DNA from: Homarus americanus
Lineage: Eukaryota; Arthropoda; Malacostraca; Decapoda; Nephropidae
Assembly: GCF_018991925.1 (NCBI RefSeq)
Contig: NW_024735554.1
Location: forward strand, 1,979,012 to 2,043,011
Length of the DNA stretch: 64,000 nt
Direction of reading: 5' to 3'
Position numbers and translations under genes: made by a program. This document shows, piece after piece, positions 38,890 to 52,214 of the stretch. Each line of letters begins with the position of its first letter. Position 1 is the stretch's first letter. Under the pieces are notes generated by a model. That model ran no database searches. It worked only from the letters and a program-made list of their open reading frames with translations, and was not told the DNA's origin.

Positions 38890-41800
38890 ATTATTTTAGT
38901 GAGCCATCCTCCAAGAGCATAAAATCCTTGTTGAGGGGGAGCCGTTCTCTAAGCGAAAATATGTGCTCTCTGGTGATGGTCGCCACTATGGCCAAGAGAG
39001 ATCGCCCCTGCCCTAACTGTTGCCTTTCGCACAACCATGAATATCATGACCCTCACTTTATCCAAGGTACAAGAACATACACTTCAGCATGACAAACCAC
39101 ACACTCCAACACCTGAAGCTCTTTTACACTGCAGTTGCTTACTGTTTTAGTGGAGATGTGTGTAGTACACTGGGTGGGTGTTTGAGGTTAGGAGAGGTTA
39201 TATAGGGGTTTAATGTGGCGGGTCAGTAATGAGATTTCCCCCACCCCAGCACCGGCACCAAAGATATGAACGTTACTATGCAGGACACACCGCACACACA
39301 CACACACACGGCCTTCTACAGGATAGCTTTCTCAGCATCTGATCCTGTGGTCCATTCACCCACGAGCGTGTCTCAGTCCGTCGCCACGTACCATCCCTTC
39401 CCAGGATGAACGTACAGATGTTATCACTGTTTCTACTACACGATGGTGAATCAACCACAATAAAGCAGGAGAGATTCAGCTACGCTCTAAAAGTAAATGT
39501 GACAGATATCACCTAATCTAAAAGCTTCGTCTAATTAGGTTAAACTACTGTAGATGTAACTGGCGTATTTGGAGGTACTCCCTGACAACTAGTGACCCTC
39601 TGCCTCCTGGCACAGGGTAGGTATGAATCTAATGAATTCTCTGCTCAGTAGTAACAAGTCGACCTGGCCGGCTCGGCCATGAAAACACTTCCACAAGATG
39701 GACAATAATTACAATAAAGAAAATACAGTGAAGACCTTTAATATTAAAGGTCATAAATATTGTGGTCTTTTTACCAGGATCTGCGTCTAACTCATAATAC
39801 TGTAAGTGGGTTTTGGTGTGATCTTTGTGGCAAACAACTGTCCAGTTAAAAATAAGACAAAGGTACACACGAATGATGCCTTACATTAAATTAATTTCCT
39901 TAGCCCACCATAGTATAGACTCCTTACCAGAGTTGTCCAATATCGATGATTTGTGTATATAATATACAGCCGTTAAACGCTACAGTACTACAACCTCTCG
40001 GCTGCCTGTTACTAGTTTAGTTACATCAGTGGTCTTTACACATCTATAAAAAATAAAAGGACGTGTCTGGCTCCGTGTTCCAGCTATTGCTCCAAATTGC
40101 AAGCAGTTAGGTTTGGTTAGGTTAAGTTAGATTCCCTGACTGAGATATCTCCACGTCGCTTACTGGAGGTGGTTACCCTTGTCAGGGAGGACGCACTGTG
40201 AGTCAAGGTTATACCATGTAACCAATCAGAGCGATGGCGGGTAATTTTGTTTGTAAAAAATAAAACTCTGGTACTTTTGCCGCCGGTGTAGCAACCCTCC
40301 GGCGCCTGGCCCACGCAATACACTACAGTATCTACCAACTTGTTCAATTTACTGGCAAATAACATTACATAATATATGCTCAGACACGTCAAAATACAGT
40401 CTTGACCCAGGTGCTGCTTCAGACTGTCCTTAAATATCATAGTTAAACATTAGAGGCTAATCACCCGACTGTCTTGACTAGTTCAGTGGCAGATACCCTC
40501 AGTAAAATATCAAGACATTAACACACAAGATAAATAAAATATATACTCTTCAATATGATAATTTCTCTCCGTAATATTATGTTTGACTAATATGGTGAGT
40601 GGCGTCTTGGGGAAAAATAGGTTAGGATAGGTTAGGTGAGAGTAGTGTTAGTATTCCTAGCGGGCAGTAGTGATAAGCCTGGGTAGAAAGTCTGACCATT
40701 ACTATACACACCACCTTTGCGTCCTTCCATTAGCCTCCCATTAACCAAACCATTCTTCTCATTTCTATACCAATCTTCCTTCCTCGCGTCTCACTACACT
40801 TGTACAACTTATACTACAAACTATAATCTTTCAACCTTGAGTGAAATAATATAAAATATTTATATTATTTCACACACGGTTAAGTGAGGCATATAAGAAT
40901 ATGAATATATATATATATATATATATATCCCTATCGGAATATTAACTTTCTTTTTGTGGAGTTGTATCTTGTATTACTGTTGACTGCATGGGGAAACCAC
41001 AATACTCTTGTTATTGTGAATTGTGCAAGAGAACGTACTGAAAGGGGCATGTCAAATATTTTAACAAAACACCATTGTATACGGCTTAATGTCTGGCCAT
41101 AATAGGTGACCAGATAAGATAACTGAAGCCATAAACTACGTCAAATAAAAACCTGTTTACAGGAAACAAACAAAACATTCACATCATTACAGCTGAAAAA
41201 TACGATCCAATAACATCATGGGTGAGAACAGTACCACGCAGAACAAGGAATTGATTTACTTAAACTATATTATTTAAATTACGTACAATATGTAAGACAA
41301 TTTTATATTAATCACACGAGTGAAACACGACTTACCATGGCCGTAGAGTTGCCAGATGTCACCCCAACAGCTGGTGCGATCTAACATTTTCTTCGCTCCT
41401 TTTACGACACATACCCACAATATTCCACACTGCATACTAGCTATTAAATCTAACCTCACTGATATACAGTACAGTATATAAAACTGGATCAAGGATAATC
41501 ACATTAAAACGCTAAATTACAGTATATTCAGAACTGTACATATAACGAACAACATGGAGATTGAGATTTAACGACAGAAAGTTATAATTTTGGGAGTTGT
41601 GCTAATGTTCTTTGTGTTAATTTACACCTGTTAATTATAGATGTTGCTTAGTATACCACAGCAGTAAATTACCTATAGTATACGGAGTGATGAAATATGC
41701 GCTAGAACATATAATAGCAGTCTAATATACCATAACACGAATATATCACCAACGTTATCTAACTACAACAGTCGTAAATAGACAGCATACCGGTTATATA

Positions 41801-44800
41801 GCTGTAACATAAAGTGTAGTATACCAGCAGCGCATAAGAGTATACCCGCTTGGTATGCCCAGACACCTAAACTTTCTATTTACCAAACAAACATTGAGAG
41901 TCTGCCCTTCACTCTACTACCACAGGCCGCCATAACATGCCACCTCACCTCTTTCCTTCTGGCTTCAACACATTTCTCATCTGACGATTTCTCACTGGAC
42001 ATATCCCATCAGACAAAACCCCAGAGGACAAAATTTAATCAGACAAAATCCCAGAGGACAAAATTCCGTTGGACAATTACCCACTGGACAAAATTCAATC
42101 AAGACACTTTCCCACTCGATAAAAATCCACCCGGTCAAGTTTCTTCAAGCCCTTCTACCCTGTTGGTTTAGCCTTACCGGGTTCCTGAGCTGCACCTAAC
42201 ATTTACTTGCATAACTGACCCTTGTAAGACCAACTTTAACAAAAATGGTCAGAGGTGTGTGTGTGTGTGTGACATCCATGGTATACAATAGTGAACAACG
42301 TACAATGATGTGAGCAAGACCCATTTCCAAATGTTCAAATGGTTGCAATTGTTTTTATGTAAATAATGAAACATTTATTAAAAGGGGTCTACTTATAAAA
42401 ATGTCTGTGAAGATCCACTTGCAAAATGTCCTTATATTTTAAAAGTGTTTACTTAAATAATAATGCGGTGTTGGAGAAGGATGTGCTTGTAAAATGGCTA
42501 AGACCGTACTAAAATAGATATACATACATTTATGAACTTGATATTCAGAAACTACCTTTACTTACGTCAGAGATAAAACTATTTGAGTAACCCACTGAAC
42601 GCTAGACTCTATACATATCACAAATAAAACAAATCATTAACCCAATTGTTTTATTCTTTACATGGAAAATATAAATTGGATACTATAAATAATGAGTAAT
42701 TAATAACTGGTAATTTACTATTAAACAATGAGTAACTAAAAACTGATAATTTACTCTTAATAATAAAGGCAAAAATATTTCAGTTTATTTAGATTATATA
42801 ATGTGCGTCACAGAAGTCCTTCAGTCGTGTTACCAGCGAACGACGTTAACATGACTGGACTTTAAATTGCTTTATTCAACCTCGTGTCCTTAAACGATCA
42901 CCTTCTGTCACAAGCATAACTAATGTAGAAATAAGTGTAATATATTGCTATCTTATTCTAAACACCATATTATTAAGATAAACCTTACTATATACAGTAG
43001 GCACTTCTTTACCTTATATTCCAGACACAATAAGGAATATTATTTGGGTCGTAAAAATAAATACTTCACTAAGTCAATTTTCTCTGTCGCTTACTTTTAC
43101 AACATCAAATATTTGGGATGAGACGCCCCCCCCCCCCTTCACCATGACTCACCATTCCTTGAACGGTTAGCGGTACACTATATTATATATTTATGTCCTC
43201 TTCTATAACATTAACATTGAACGTTAACAAAGAATCAGCTGATAAATACTACGCACCCTGTTTAGAATACATTTACTTGAAGAAAAAAAATTATTCTGTA
43301 CTTAGATCCGTTTCTCGCTCCAACCCTGCTGGTCAGTCTCTTTTTGTATGTGATAGCTTGTGTGTTCCTAAGTTGTTGAAGTGCATCTCGTAGAACATTT
43401 CCCCAATTTCCACTTTGAGAACTAAATCGCCACACAGAAAAGATGTTTGTTCTTTTGTCATACATAGAGATGAATATACAAAACTATAACACTTCCAAAC
43501 ATCACAGGTTTCCCGGCCTCCAGTTTCCTCCTGTACAAACACTGGAGAGTCCAACGGCTAGTAAGTGGTGGAAATTAGAAGTAAAAAATAAATATAACTG
43601 CGACCCCCAAATTTTATAATATGGCAGGTCAGCACTACTACTACTAGGCTTGCAATAACTGCCGGAGATACAAAAAATATTTGCCTCGGTGAAAACATGT
43701 GAGTGAACGAACTTTGTGGTAGAGCAATAGCACTTTATCGCCTCTTTAACCAACAAAAAACCCCGAAATAACAACAGAAACTGACGCTCCCTCACAGTGA
43801 AGTTATCATAATAGCAAGAACATTTGGACGCCGTTTGGCTTATATAAATACTATTCACCGAGTATGACGCTGCCTGTACATGTTGGGAACACTACAATAA
43901 TACCTCTCCTGGACTTTCTTCCTGTATGTTTGTGTACTCAGGTAAATGCTTTGTGGTACAGAAGCATCATAAGCCGGTGATAAGCGAGTCTACCATAAAC
44001 AAAGTCAGTTGATCTCCGGCGTCACAAACAACCACTAGAGAGAACTATCTCTGAGGCCCCACAAATGATCATGGCGGTTCTTTAGAGGCAATCTGGATGC
44101 AGCACACTGTGTAATAAGCCTTCGGTACAGAACGAGGTAGCGAGGCCGGGACAGTACTCGACTACCTTCATTTCCCAAATTATAAAGTCAGATACTGTAC
44201 CCATTTACAGCTGGGTAGACTGGAAATCCCCTGGGATCAAACAAGTGACCCTTAGGACAGGAGGTGAGCTTTGTATCTACTGGGCCTCCACCTCCCCATC
44301 AAGGGAATCACCTGATCTGACAGTTTAACAGTTATTACAGATGTTACAAATGGGTGCTGAGATAATGTTTAATGTACCTTCACTGATTATTAGTCAAGTG
44401 TATGAAAATAACCCCGATTTATGAGGTATTAAACGAAAATACATGGTGATACTACACGATATGTATCTACGGGAGCCAAGACAGTTGAGCTGTAAAAAGC
44501 CAACAAGTGAAGCGCTCAGATTTGAATCATTTATGAAGAACAGACCCATGGCAGGAATAACATGTGTTCGAGTGTGGGAGTATTGTTACTTTCCACAAGG
44601 TTATTTATTTTATTTTCATTATTATTATATATATTTTTGTTAATGGTAAGTTATATCACTAACCCTGAGCACCCAGGTCTGTGGCTGTCACTGCCTCGGC
44701 CAAGTTATCGTGCAGCGCCTTCCATTCAGTGTTGGCCTACTTTATTCCAAGTTTTGTTTGGACATTTTAAACGACATTAACATAAAGAATTAATATTTCC

Positions 44801-46490
44801 AAGGGTAGTTTGAGGTTAGGATGATATTATAGAATGATATTAGCTAAAGGCAATACCTGGTTCACGTGTTGAAACAGTTCATTTGTTTTAGTTCAGTATT
44901 TATATTTATTTCAAGGCCACTACTACAGCCCCCTGACATCCTCCCGGCCTGCAACACAAAGTCACTGAACATATTTACGTAGATTTTACAAAAGTTAACA
45001 ACCAGTACAGTGAACCAAGACTTAAACTCCAGTTGAGAATTATCATAGTTCTAGAAAAAAGCTAAAATAATTAATAAACTTCATTAATTGGCCTATGTTA
45101 ATTTTTCGATATATTCTGTTGTTAATAAAAACAATTATCTGATTATCTTGATATATAAGGAAAAACTGCCAATTTCAAGTCAAAATTAGTGCATCTGTCT
45201 TGAACCTCACGACACAAGCGTTATAATGAACCGACTTTTTTCAATATCTGGTAAAATAAAAAACACGAATCATAATGAATCTTGTCAAGTGAGTGCCACA
45301 AGCAGGTGTCTTGTGCCTTAGCGTTTCTTGTAGAACTTACGACCACAGTATACCTGCCTACTATGGTATACCATATATGTTAAATATATCTCAGGCGTAG
45401 CGATTATACAGTATACAACAGCATTCATATAAAACAAACACGTACGGAAATCCTTACATATACTTTTTTTTCATTTCGATAACTTTATACAGATAGAAAA
45501 TGTATACAATTAACTCTATACTCAAATTTATCGACAGGGTAATATAGTTTTCATATGAATATAAAAATAACAGGCTCACTGTATGGTAAAATCTGACCAG
45601 GCGAGACGAAGGGAAGGAGAGAGGGCGGGAGGGAGAGTCACAAGACCCGACTATATTTTACTATGGGACACTAGACATCGTTAGTATGGAAGTCAGGACA
45701 CACACTGACGTACTCTGGGTTGTAATCAACTCTTCTACCATGGTACTCATAACTCTTAAGTCAACTTTCTAAAACGTACCCATTCGCTCCTGCTAAAAAA
45801 TTATGAATACAAGAATTTCATAAGAGCTTTCAGTTTCTAAAGATTACATTATTGACGTTTTCTTTATATAAACACTTAGAGGTTACAAAAATAATGTACT
45901 GTAATACCAACTTTGAATCTTTTAGTCATTTTGTTACCATTTTTCTCCCAAAACCATTTTAAACCTTTCAAATTATAATCTATCGTCTGCTGGTTTGAAG
46001 GATGGGCGTTTCAGTTATTGTGAAAATTATACTACCACTACTACTTCTAAAAATGGTAACTAAATAACTACATAGATAATAACTAAATAACTACATAAAT
46101 AATAACTAAATACATAAATAGGAGCTAGTTAATGCTGCGTTCGACCATCTTCAATAGCACTAAGCGTTAAATAATAATGTCTCGTCAAGCCCGCATCACC
46201 CTGACGTATATATTAACCACACAACTAGCATACCAACCACGTCACCAGCTACCAAAGGCGACGGTATTCCACCTGTCTGTACCTTAACTGTCCACACAGG
46301 TGTTTGGTAGTCAAGCTAGTAAGTTTATTCCTTTTAGGTGGTCAGACAATGTTGCTATCTAATTTTTTTTTGTCAGATATATCCTCTTGGCCCGTGTTTA
46401 TAGATGACACTTATTTGTATTTATTTTTTCTAGAGATTACCTTTAGATTAACACCCCCCCACCCTACGATTAAACCCTTTGAAGTTACTT
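38890..46490. other. Long region without a recognised gene
   Basis: AT-rich single-copy-looking DNA. Small items: (CA)n at 39292-39309; a TTAGG patch at 40618-40640; (TA)n at 40908-40928; degenerate tandem CAGACAAAAT.CC.AGAGGACAAAAT units at 42000-42120; a short GT run at 42256-42270; a C run near 43124-43137. Open frames show no family motifs. A tRNA-like fragment is listed separately. Confidence 0.55.
44228..44295 (-). repeat. tRNA-like (SINE head) fragment
   Basis: The minus strand reads GGCCCAGTAGATACAAAGCTC (A-box-like), then CACTTGTTTGATCCCAG (B-box-like) about 30 bases on. Degenerate; more likely a tRNA-derived SINE relic than a functional tRNA. Confidence 0.35.
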
Positions 46491-46494
46491 GAAG

Positions 46495-46578
46495 GGTTAG
46501 GTTAAGTTAGTGTTAGGTTAGGTTAGGTTAGGTTAGGTTAGTGTTAGGTTAGTGTTAGGTTAGGTTAGTGTTAGGGTG
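46495..46578 (+). repeat. TTAGG / TTAGTG interstitial telomere-like block
   Basis: GGTTAGGTTAGG units mixed with GTTAGTGTTAGG. The same-family block in CCTAA orientation is at 47276-47335, so the two flank the 46.6-47.06 kb minisatellite in inverted orientation. Confidence 0.9.
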
Positions 46579-46619
46579 TTGAATCATCAGGTGAAATAAA
46601 CTGGGGGTTAATACTCAGG

Positions 46620-47060
46620 TGACACCACCCATCCTCCCCACAGACCGCCCATCCTCCCCATACACCGCCCATCCTCGCCACAGACCGCCCATCCTCCCAC
46701 ACACCGCCCATCCTCGCCACACACCGCCCATCCTCCCCACACACCGTTCCATCCTCCCCACACACCGCCCATCCTCCCTACACACCGCCCATCCTCCCCA
46801 CACCGCCATCCCCCACACACCGCCCATCCTCCCCACACACCGTTCCCCCACACATCCATCCTCCCACACACCGCCCATCCTCCCCACACACCGCCCATCC
46901 TCCCCACACACCGCCCATCCTCCCACACACCGCCCATCCCCCACACACCGCCCATCCCTCCCTACACACCGCCCATCACTCCCATACACCGCCCATCCTC
47001 CCCATACACCGCCCATCCTCCCCACACACCGTTCCATCCTCCCCACACACCGCCCGTCAC
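46620..47060. repeat. ~20 bp GC-rich minisatellite (CCCATCCTCCCCACACACCG)
   Basis: About 22 imperfect units of CCCATCCTCCCCACACACCG with length variants (missing C or CA). The 152- and 163-codon open frames here are repeat artefacts. Confidence 0.96.
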
Positions 47061-47275
47061 TTAGAGAATACATTATAACCTTCCGTCGTGATCCACAGCC
47101 CCTGAGGTAATACTTGCTTCAGTATTTTGCAACACAAAGAGGACAGAGAGACAGGTGTGTGTTGTTTCTGGTTCAAGTGTCTGACCTTGTTAGTATATAG
47201 GACACCAGTTCACCTTGTGCTACAGGTATACAATCCTCGTGTGGCCAGCATCACTTCTCACAACCTGGCCCCAAC

Positions 47276-47335
47276 AGCCTAACCTAACCTAACCTAACCT
47301 AACCCTAACCTAACCTAACACTAACCTAACCTAAT
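47276..47335 (-). repeat. CCTAA interstitial telomere-like block
   Basis: AACCTAACCTAACCTAACC with one AACCCTAACC variant. Confidence 0.92.
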
Positions 47336-47438
47336 CAAGATTTTGTATTTAGTTTGTGAAATTAATAATATATACATTTCTCCACCGCCGTTCTTGTTGT
47401 TGTTCCTTGACTCCCTCCCTTCCTTCCTCTCTCTCCCT

Positions 47439-47440
<2 letters not shown>

Positions 47441-47482
<42 letters not shown>
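47441..47482. repeat. (CA)n microsatellite
   Basis: About 21 CA units preceded by a CT-rich stretch. Confidence 0.96.
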
Positions 47483-47485
<3 letters not shown>

Positions 47486-47675
47486 CAAGTGGTTGAATGA
47501 ACTCTGACTGTAGTGAGTTACACGTCTCCCTTGACCTTTATAATGGTATTTAAAACAAAACATAAGATTAAGTTTCCAGTGATTCAAAACTGTTTTTTCC
47601 ACGTGACATGTAAGAGGGAAAACACTGCTTGACTTTCTATTGAAGATTTAACCTTTGACTTTTGAAATCTGTGTT

Positions 47676-48082
47676 AACCCCTTGATTATGATGAGTTAAC
47701 CCCTTGATTATGATGAGTTAACCCCTTGATTATGATAAGTTAACCCCTTGATTATGATGAGTTAACCCCTTGATTATGATGAGTTAACCCCTTGATTATG
47801 ATGAGTTAACCCCTTGATTATGATGAGTTAACCCCTTGATTATGATGAGTTAACCCCTTGATTATGATGAGCTAACCCCTTGATTATGATGAGTTAACCC
47901 CTTGATTATGATGAGTTAACCCCTTGATTATGATGAGTTAACCCCTTGATTATGATGAGTTAACCCCTTGATTATGATGAGTTAACCCCTTGATTATGAT
48001 AAGTTAACCCCTTGATTATGATGAGTTAACCCCTTGATTATGATGAGTTAACCCCTTGTATACGATGACTTAACCCCTTGAG
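47676..48082. repeat. 22 bp minisatellite (GTTAACCCCTTGATTATGATGA)
   Basis: About 18 highly regular units; variants include GATAAGTTAACC (twice) and one GAGCTAACC. It decays at the 3' edge into TGTATACGATGACTTAACC. GTTAAC is a palindrome repeated every 22 bp. Confidence 0.97.
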
Positions 48083-48300
48083 AACGATGTTTCCTACTAG
48101 TGTGGTGGGTGACATGGACATGTTTCCCTTGTTCACCAGCGTGGACTTGTCATTTGGGGGTGATATGAAGGCTTCAAATTGTCTACTGTTAATTCAGTTT
48201 GTACAGTTGACACAGTGATATTGCTGGTTGTCAATAATAATAATCTTCATGTTGTGAATTTTAAGGAGATAAATTTGTTGGGATTATTGTGCTTGGAAGA

Positions 48301-48485
48301 TGTTTTAGGTTAGGGTTAGGTTAGTTTAGGTTAGGTTGGTTTGGGACCAGGTTAGTTTTAGGTTAGGTTAGGTTAGGTTGGTTTTAGGTTAGGTTAGTTT
48401 AGGTTAGGTTAGTTTAGGTTGAGACTGTTTAAGGTTAAGATTTAGTTTAGGACGTTAGGTTAGGTTAGTTTAGGTTAGGTTAAGT
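48301..48485 (+). repeat. TTAGG/TTTAGG degenerate block
   Basis: GGTTAGGTTAGTTTAGGTTA-type units with GGTTGG variants. Confidence 0.88.
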
Positions 48486-48620
48486 AGTGTGACTGAGAGA
48501 ATTAGGCCAAAATAATTATGCTTTTCTTGGAGGGGGGAGAGAGATTAAAAGGTAAATAGAAATGAATAGAATGTCATATATAATAATGTAAACACTCGCT
48601 CAAAAAAAGCATCTTTACAA

Positions 48621-48677
<57 letters not shown>
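48621..48677. repeat. (GT)n microsatellite
   Basis: About 27 GT units. Confidence 0.97.
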
Positions 48678-48784
48678 GCCCACCATACAGTCAGTCTGGC
48701 GAAGTAATTATTAATTTTGCATTCGTCAAATTATAATATTACTATTATTTTTGTTTTTTATTATAATGTAACTAATCTGTTAAC

Positions 48785-49172
48785 GGAAGTGGTGGTAATG
48801 GTGGTAGAATTAGTGGTGGTAGTGGTAGAATTAGTGGTGGTAGTGGTAGAATTAGTGGTGGTAGTGGTAGAATTAGTGGTGGTAGTGGTAGAATTAGTGG
48901 TGGTAGTGGTCAGATTGAGTGGTGGTAGTGGTGGGGTAGTGGTGGTAGTGGAGTAGAGATTAGTAGTGGTAGTGGTAGGAGTGGTGGTGGTAGTGGTCAG
49001 ATTAGTGGTGAGTGAGTGGTAGGGTGGTAGTGGTGGTAGTGGTAGAATTAGTGGTGGTAGTGGTCGGATTAGTGGTGGTAGTGGTAGAATTAGTGGTGGT
49101 AGTGGTAGAATTAGTGGTGGTAGTGATAGAATTAGTGGTGGGAGCGGTAGAATTAGTGGTGGTAGTGGTTAT
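48785..49172 (+). repeat. ~21 bp minisatellite (GGTGGTAGTGGTAGAATTAGT)
   Basis: About 18 units, several with changes (CAGATT, CGGATT). Its complement is ACCACTACCACC-rich and therefore related to the array at 49515-50545 in opposite orientation. Confidence 0.95.
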
Positions 49173-49514
49173 GGTTACCCACTATTTATGGCGCATACAA
49201 ATGAATAAAGTTGACGCGTAGAGGAAAAACAAATGAATAATGCATAAAGGGAGAGGTGGATGACCCGTGAATTACAGGTGAATGACGATTGAGGGAGAGA
49301 GAAGGAGGGAGGGGAGGTGAGGGCAGGGGTTCATTGTGGGAAGGAGATGGAGGAGATATGGGAAAGAAGGTATGAGAAGGAGAGAGAATGGAACAGAAAG
49401 TCACATCACAGAGGAAGGATGATTGTAATGTATGTCTGTGTGTATGGCCAACATAGTAGGTCAAGGGGCTGGTCGTCTCCGTACCCAGAATTGATCCTGA
49501 ATAGCAAACAAATC

Positions 49515-50545
49515 TACCACCACTCTACCACCAGTCTACTACCACCACTACCACCAGTCCTACTAACACCACTCTACCACCAGTCTACTACCACCACTAC
49601 CACCAGTCCTACTACCACCACTCTACCACCAGTCTACTACCACCAGTCCTACTACCACCAGTCCTACTACCACCCACTCTACCACCAGTCTACTACCATC
49701 ACTCTACCACCAGTCTACTACCACCACGCCACCACCAGTCCCTCTACCACCACCACTCTACCACCAGTCTACTACCATCACTCTACCACCAGTCTACTAC
49801 CATCACTCCTACCCTACCAGTCCTACCTACCACCACTCTACCACCAGTCTACTACCACCACTCTACCACCAGTCCTACTACCACCACTCTACACCAGTCT
49901 ACTACCACCACTACCACCAGTCTACTACTACCACTCTACCACCCAGTCTACCACCAGTCTACTACCACCACTACCACCAGTCCTACTACCACCAGTCTAC
50001 TACCACCACTACCACCAGTCCTACTACCACCCACTCTACCACCAGTCTACTACTACCACTCTACCACCAGTCTACTACCACCACTACCCACCAGAAGTCT
50101 GCTACCACCACTACCACCAGTCTACTACCACCACTTACACCAGTCTACTACACCCACTACCACCGTCTACTACTACCACTCTACCGCAGTCTACTACCAC
50201 CCTCTACCACCAGTCTACTACCACCACTACCACCAGTCCTACTACCACCAGTCTACTACCACCACTACCACCAGTCCTACTACCACCCACTCTACCACCA
50301 GTCTCTACCACCAGTCTACTACTACCACTCTACCACCAGTCTACTACCACCACTACACCAGTCTACTACCACTACCACCAGTCCTACTACCACCACTACC
50401 ACCAGTCTACTACCACCACTCTACCACCAGTCTACTACCACCACTCTACCACCAGTCTACTACCACCAGTCCTACTACCACCAGTCCTACTACCACCACT
50501 CTACTACCAGTCTACTACCACCAGTCTACTACCACCAGTCTACTC
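49515..50545. repeat. Minisatellite of ACCACCACTCTACCACCAGTCTACT-type units
   Basis: About 1 kb of TACCACCA-based units (12- and 24-base higher order) with many single-base indels (CCCACT, TACACC). The 410-codon open frame over it is a repeat artefact. It ends where the LINE at 50550 begins. Confidence 0.95.
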
Positions 50546-50549
50546 CTGA

Positions 50550-52214
50550 CCATCATAAAATGTCCAAAGATGCAGCAGCAGGTGAAGACAATATACCAAT
50601 GAGCAACATTAAGAAAGTGGCCCACTTATTACTACCTGTTCTCCTACACAATTGTAACTCCTCCTTCACTAGTGGTGTCTTTCCTGATAAACTGAAAATT
50701 GCTAAAGTCCACCCGGCATATAAAGAATCTGGGGATAAAGGTCTCTTCAAGAATTACCGCCCCATATCAATCCTCCCAGCCTTGAGTAAGATACTGGAAA
50801 AGCTAACATGTAATAGACTAAATTCCTTCTACAGTGCCAATAACATCCTTACAGACTCTCAGCTTGGATTTAGAGCTAGAAGGTCGACTGAGAGTGCTCT
50901 GCTATCCTTTACTAATGACATCTTAAATTCCTTTGATGACAGTCAGTTCACAGTCGGTATAGTCTTGGACCTCTCTAAAGCCTTTGATACTGTCGACCAT
51001 ACCATCCTCCTTTCAAAGCTTGAACATTACGGCGTTAGGGGCCTGTCCCACAATTGGTTTACCTCATATCTGTCCAACAGGATGCAGTATGTCTGCTATA
51101 ATAACCACCAATCTGACTCCTCGCCAATTTTGTATGACGTCCCTCAAGGTTCCATTCTCGGTCCAGTACTGCTTTTGTTGTACATAAACGACATAGTCCA
51201 CGCCAGCTCACTCATAAAATACAACTTATTTGCAGATGATAGTAATCTCTATGCCAGCAACTCAGACCTCCATTCCTTGATGAGAACTATGAACGCCGAA
51301 GTGACTAAAGTCAGGACCTGGGTAATACGTAATAAACTGACCTTAAACCTCGAAAAAACCCTCTACACGATCTTTCACAGAAGGACAAACTTACCCCCAG
51401 ACTTGGACCCCCTGTACCTTGGTAATGCAGTCCTCAAATGCGAACAAAAAATAAATTCCTTGTTTATGAGAAACTTAACTGGAGAAACCACATACAAGCC
51501 ATTTACAGTAAAGTCAATAAACAGTGCGGTATCATGTATTACACTCTACAGTCACTCACTCTCACAGCAATGAAAGAAATCTATGATGATCTTGTTTATC
51601 AACACCTGATACACTGTCACACACTATGGGGGGCCTCTGGCTCTTCAAGATTACAATTCCTGATGACTGTACAGAAGAAAGTTGTGCGGACAATGACCTA
51701 CTTGAAAAGACTGATCATACTAACGAACAATTTGCTAAATTGAAAAGGTTAAAATTCGAGGATATTAACACCTACTGCTGTACCTTAGTTGTTTACAAAT
51801 CTATCAATCACTTGCTTGACAATAATTATTTCCAGTTCCGGAATAATCAGAGATACAACTTAAGGCACCCAGAGCTACTAAGACCACCCCCCATGCGCTC
51901 CTCTCAGTCCCAGACCTCCATAAAATATCACGGTGTGAAGGTGTGGAACAACTTACCCCCCACTTATAATTTAAATGTAAAAAATAAATAAAATAAATAA
52001 CGAAGTGATAACCATGGTAACATTATGAGATGTTCTTATTACCACCATGCTATTGTACTATTTCAGATGATACTAAATGTTACATAATACTTCCTTGAGA
52101 TAAATGTATAGTATATATCAGGTGCAGCTCAGGTTCTCAACTGGCTCAGCCATGTTAATATTGTTATTATTATCCACTCTGTATCTGTGTTCTTCTGGCT
52201 AAATAAACTGTTTC
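50550..52214 (+). mobile_element. 5'-truncated non-LTR retrotransposon (LINE) with reverse transcriptase
   Basis: The RT domain is in one frame at 50560-51440: GDKGLFKNYRPISIL, LGFRARRSTESAL, VLDLSKAFDTVDH (first catalytic Asp), VPQGSILGPVLLLLYINDI and LFADDSNLY (intact FADD box). The frame breaks near 51440; the thumb/C-terminal part continues as LNWRNHIQAIYSKVNKQCGI (51480s) and, after another break near 51710, QFAKLKRLKFEDIN to VWNNLPP, with a stop at 51989. No endonuclease domain. The RT begins just inside the left minisatellite boundary, and the element ends at the right one. Motifs fit the jockey/CR1-like branch; exact clade not determined. Dead copy unless the shifts are assembly errors. 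Confidence 0.9.

Noticed and set aside
40117..40440. 107-codon minus-strand open frame
   Set aside because: No recognisable motif; perhaps part of an unclassified interspersed repeat.
41336..41380. Possible 15-codon upstream Mitf exon on the minus strand ending in GCCATG before a GTAAGT donor
   Set aside because: The donor is perfect and the phase fits, but the putative acceptor follows a purine-rich stretch, not a pyrimidine tract, and the peptide has no clear MITF homology. Needs RNA evidence.
46608..47110. Open frames of 115-163 codons (Trp/Gly-rich or His/Pro-rich)
   Set aside because: Open only because the ~20 bp minisatellite lacks stops; no start context, no homology.
47676..48082. 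CRISPR-like regular repeats
   Set aside because: Units are contiguous with no unique spacers; the context is a eukaryotic genome.
49317..50549. 410-codon open frame, the longest in the window
   Set aside because: Almost entirely translated minisatellite (Tyr/His/Thr/Pro/Leu cycles); the N-terminal 70 codons show no domain.
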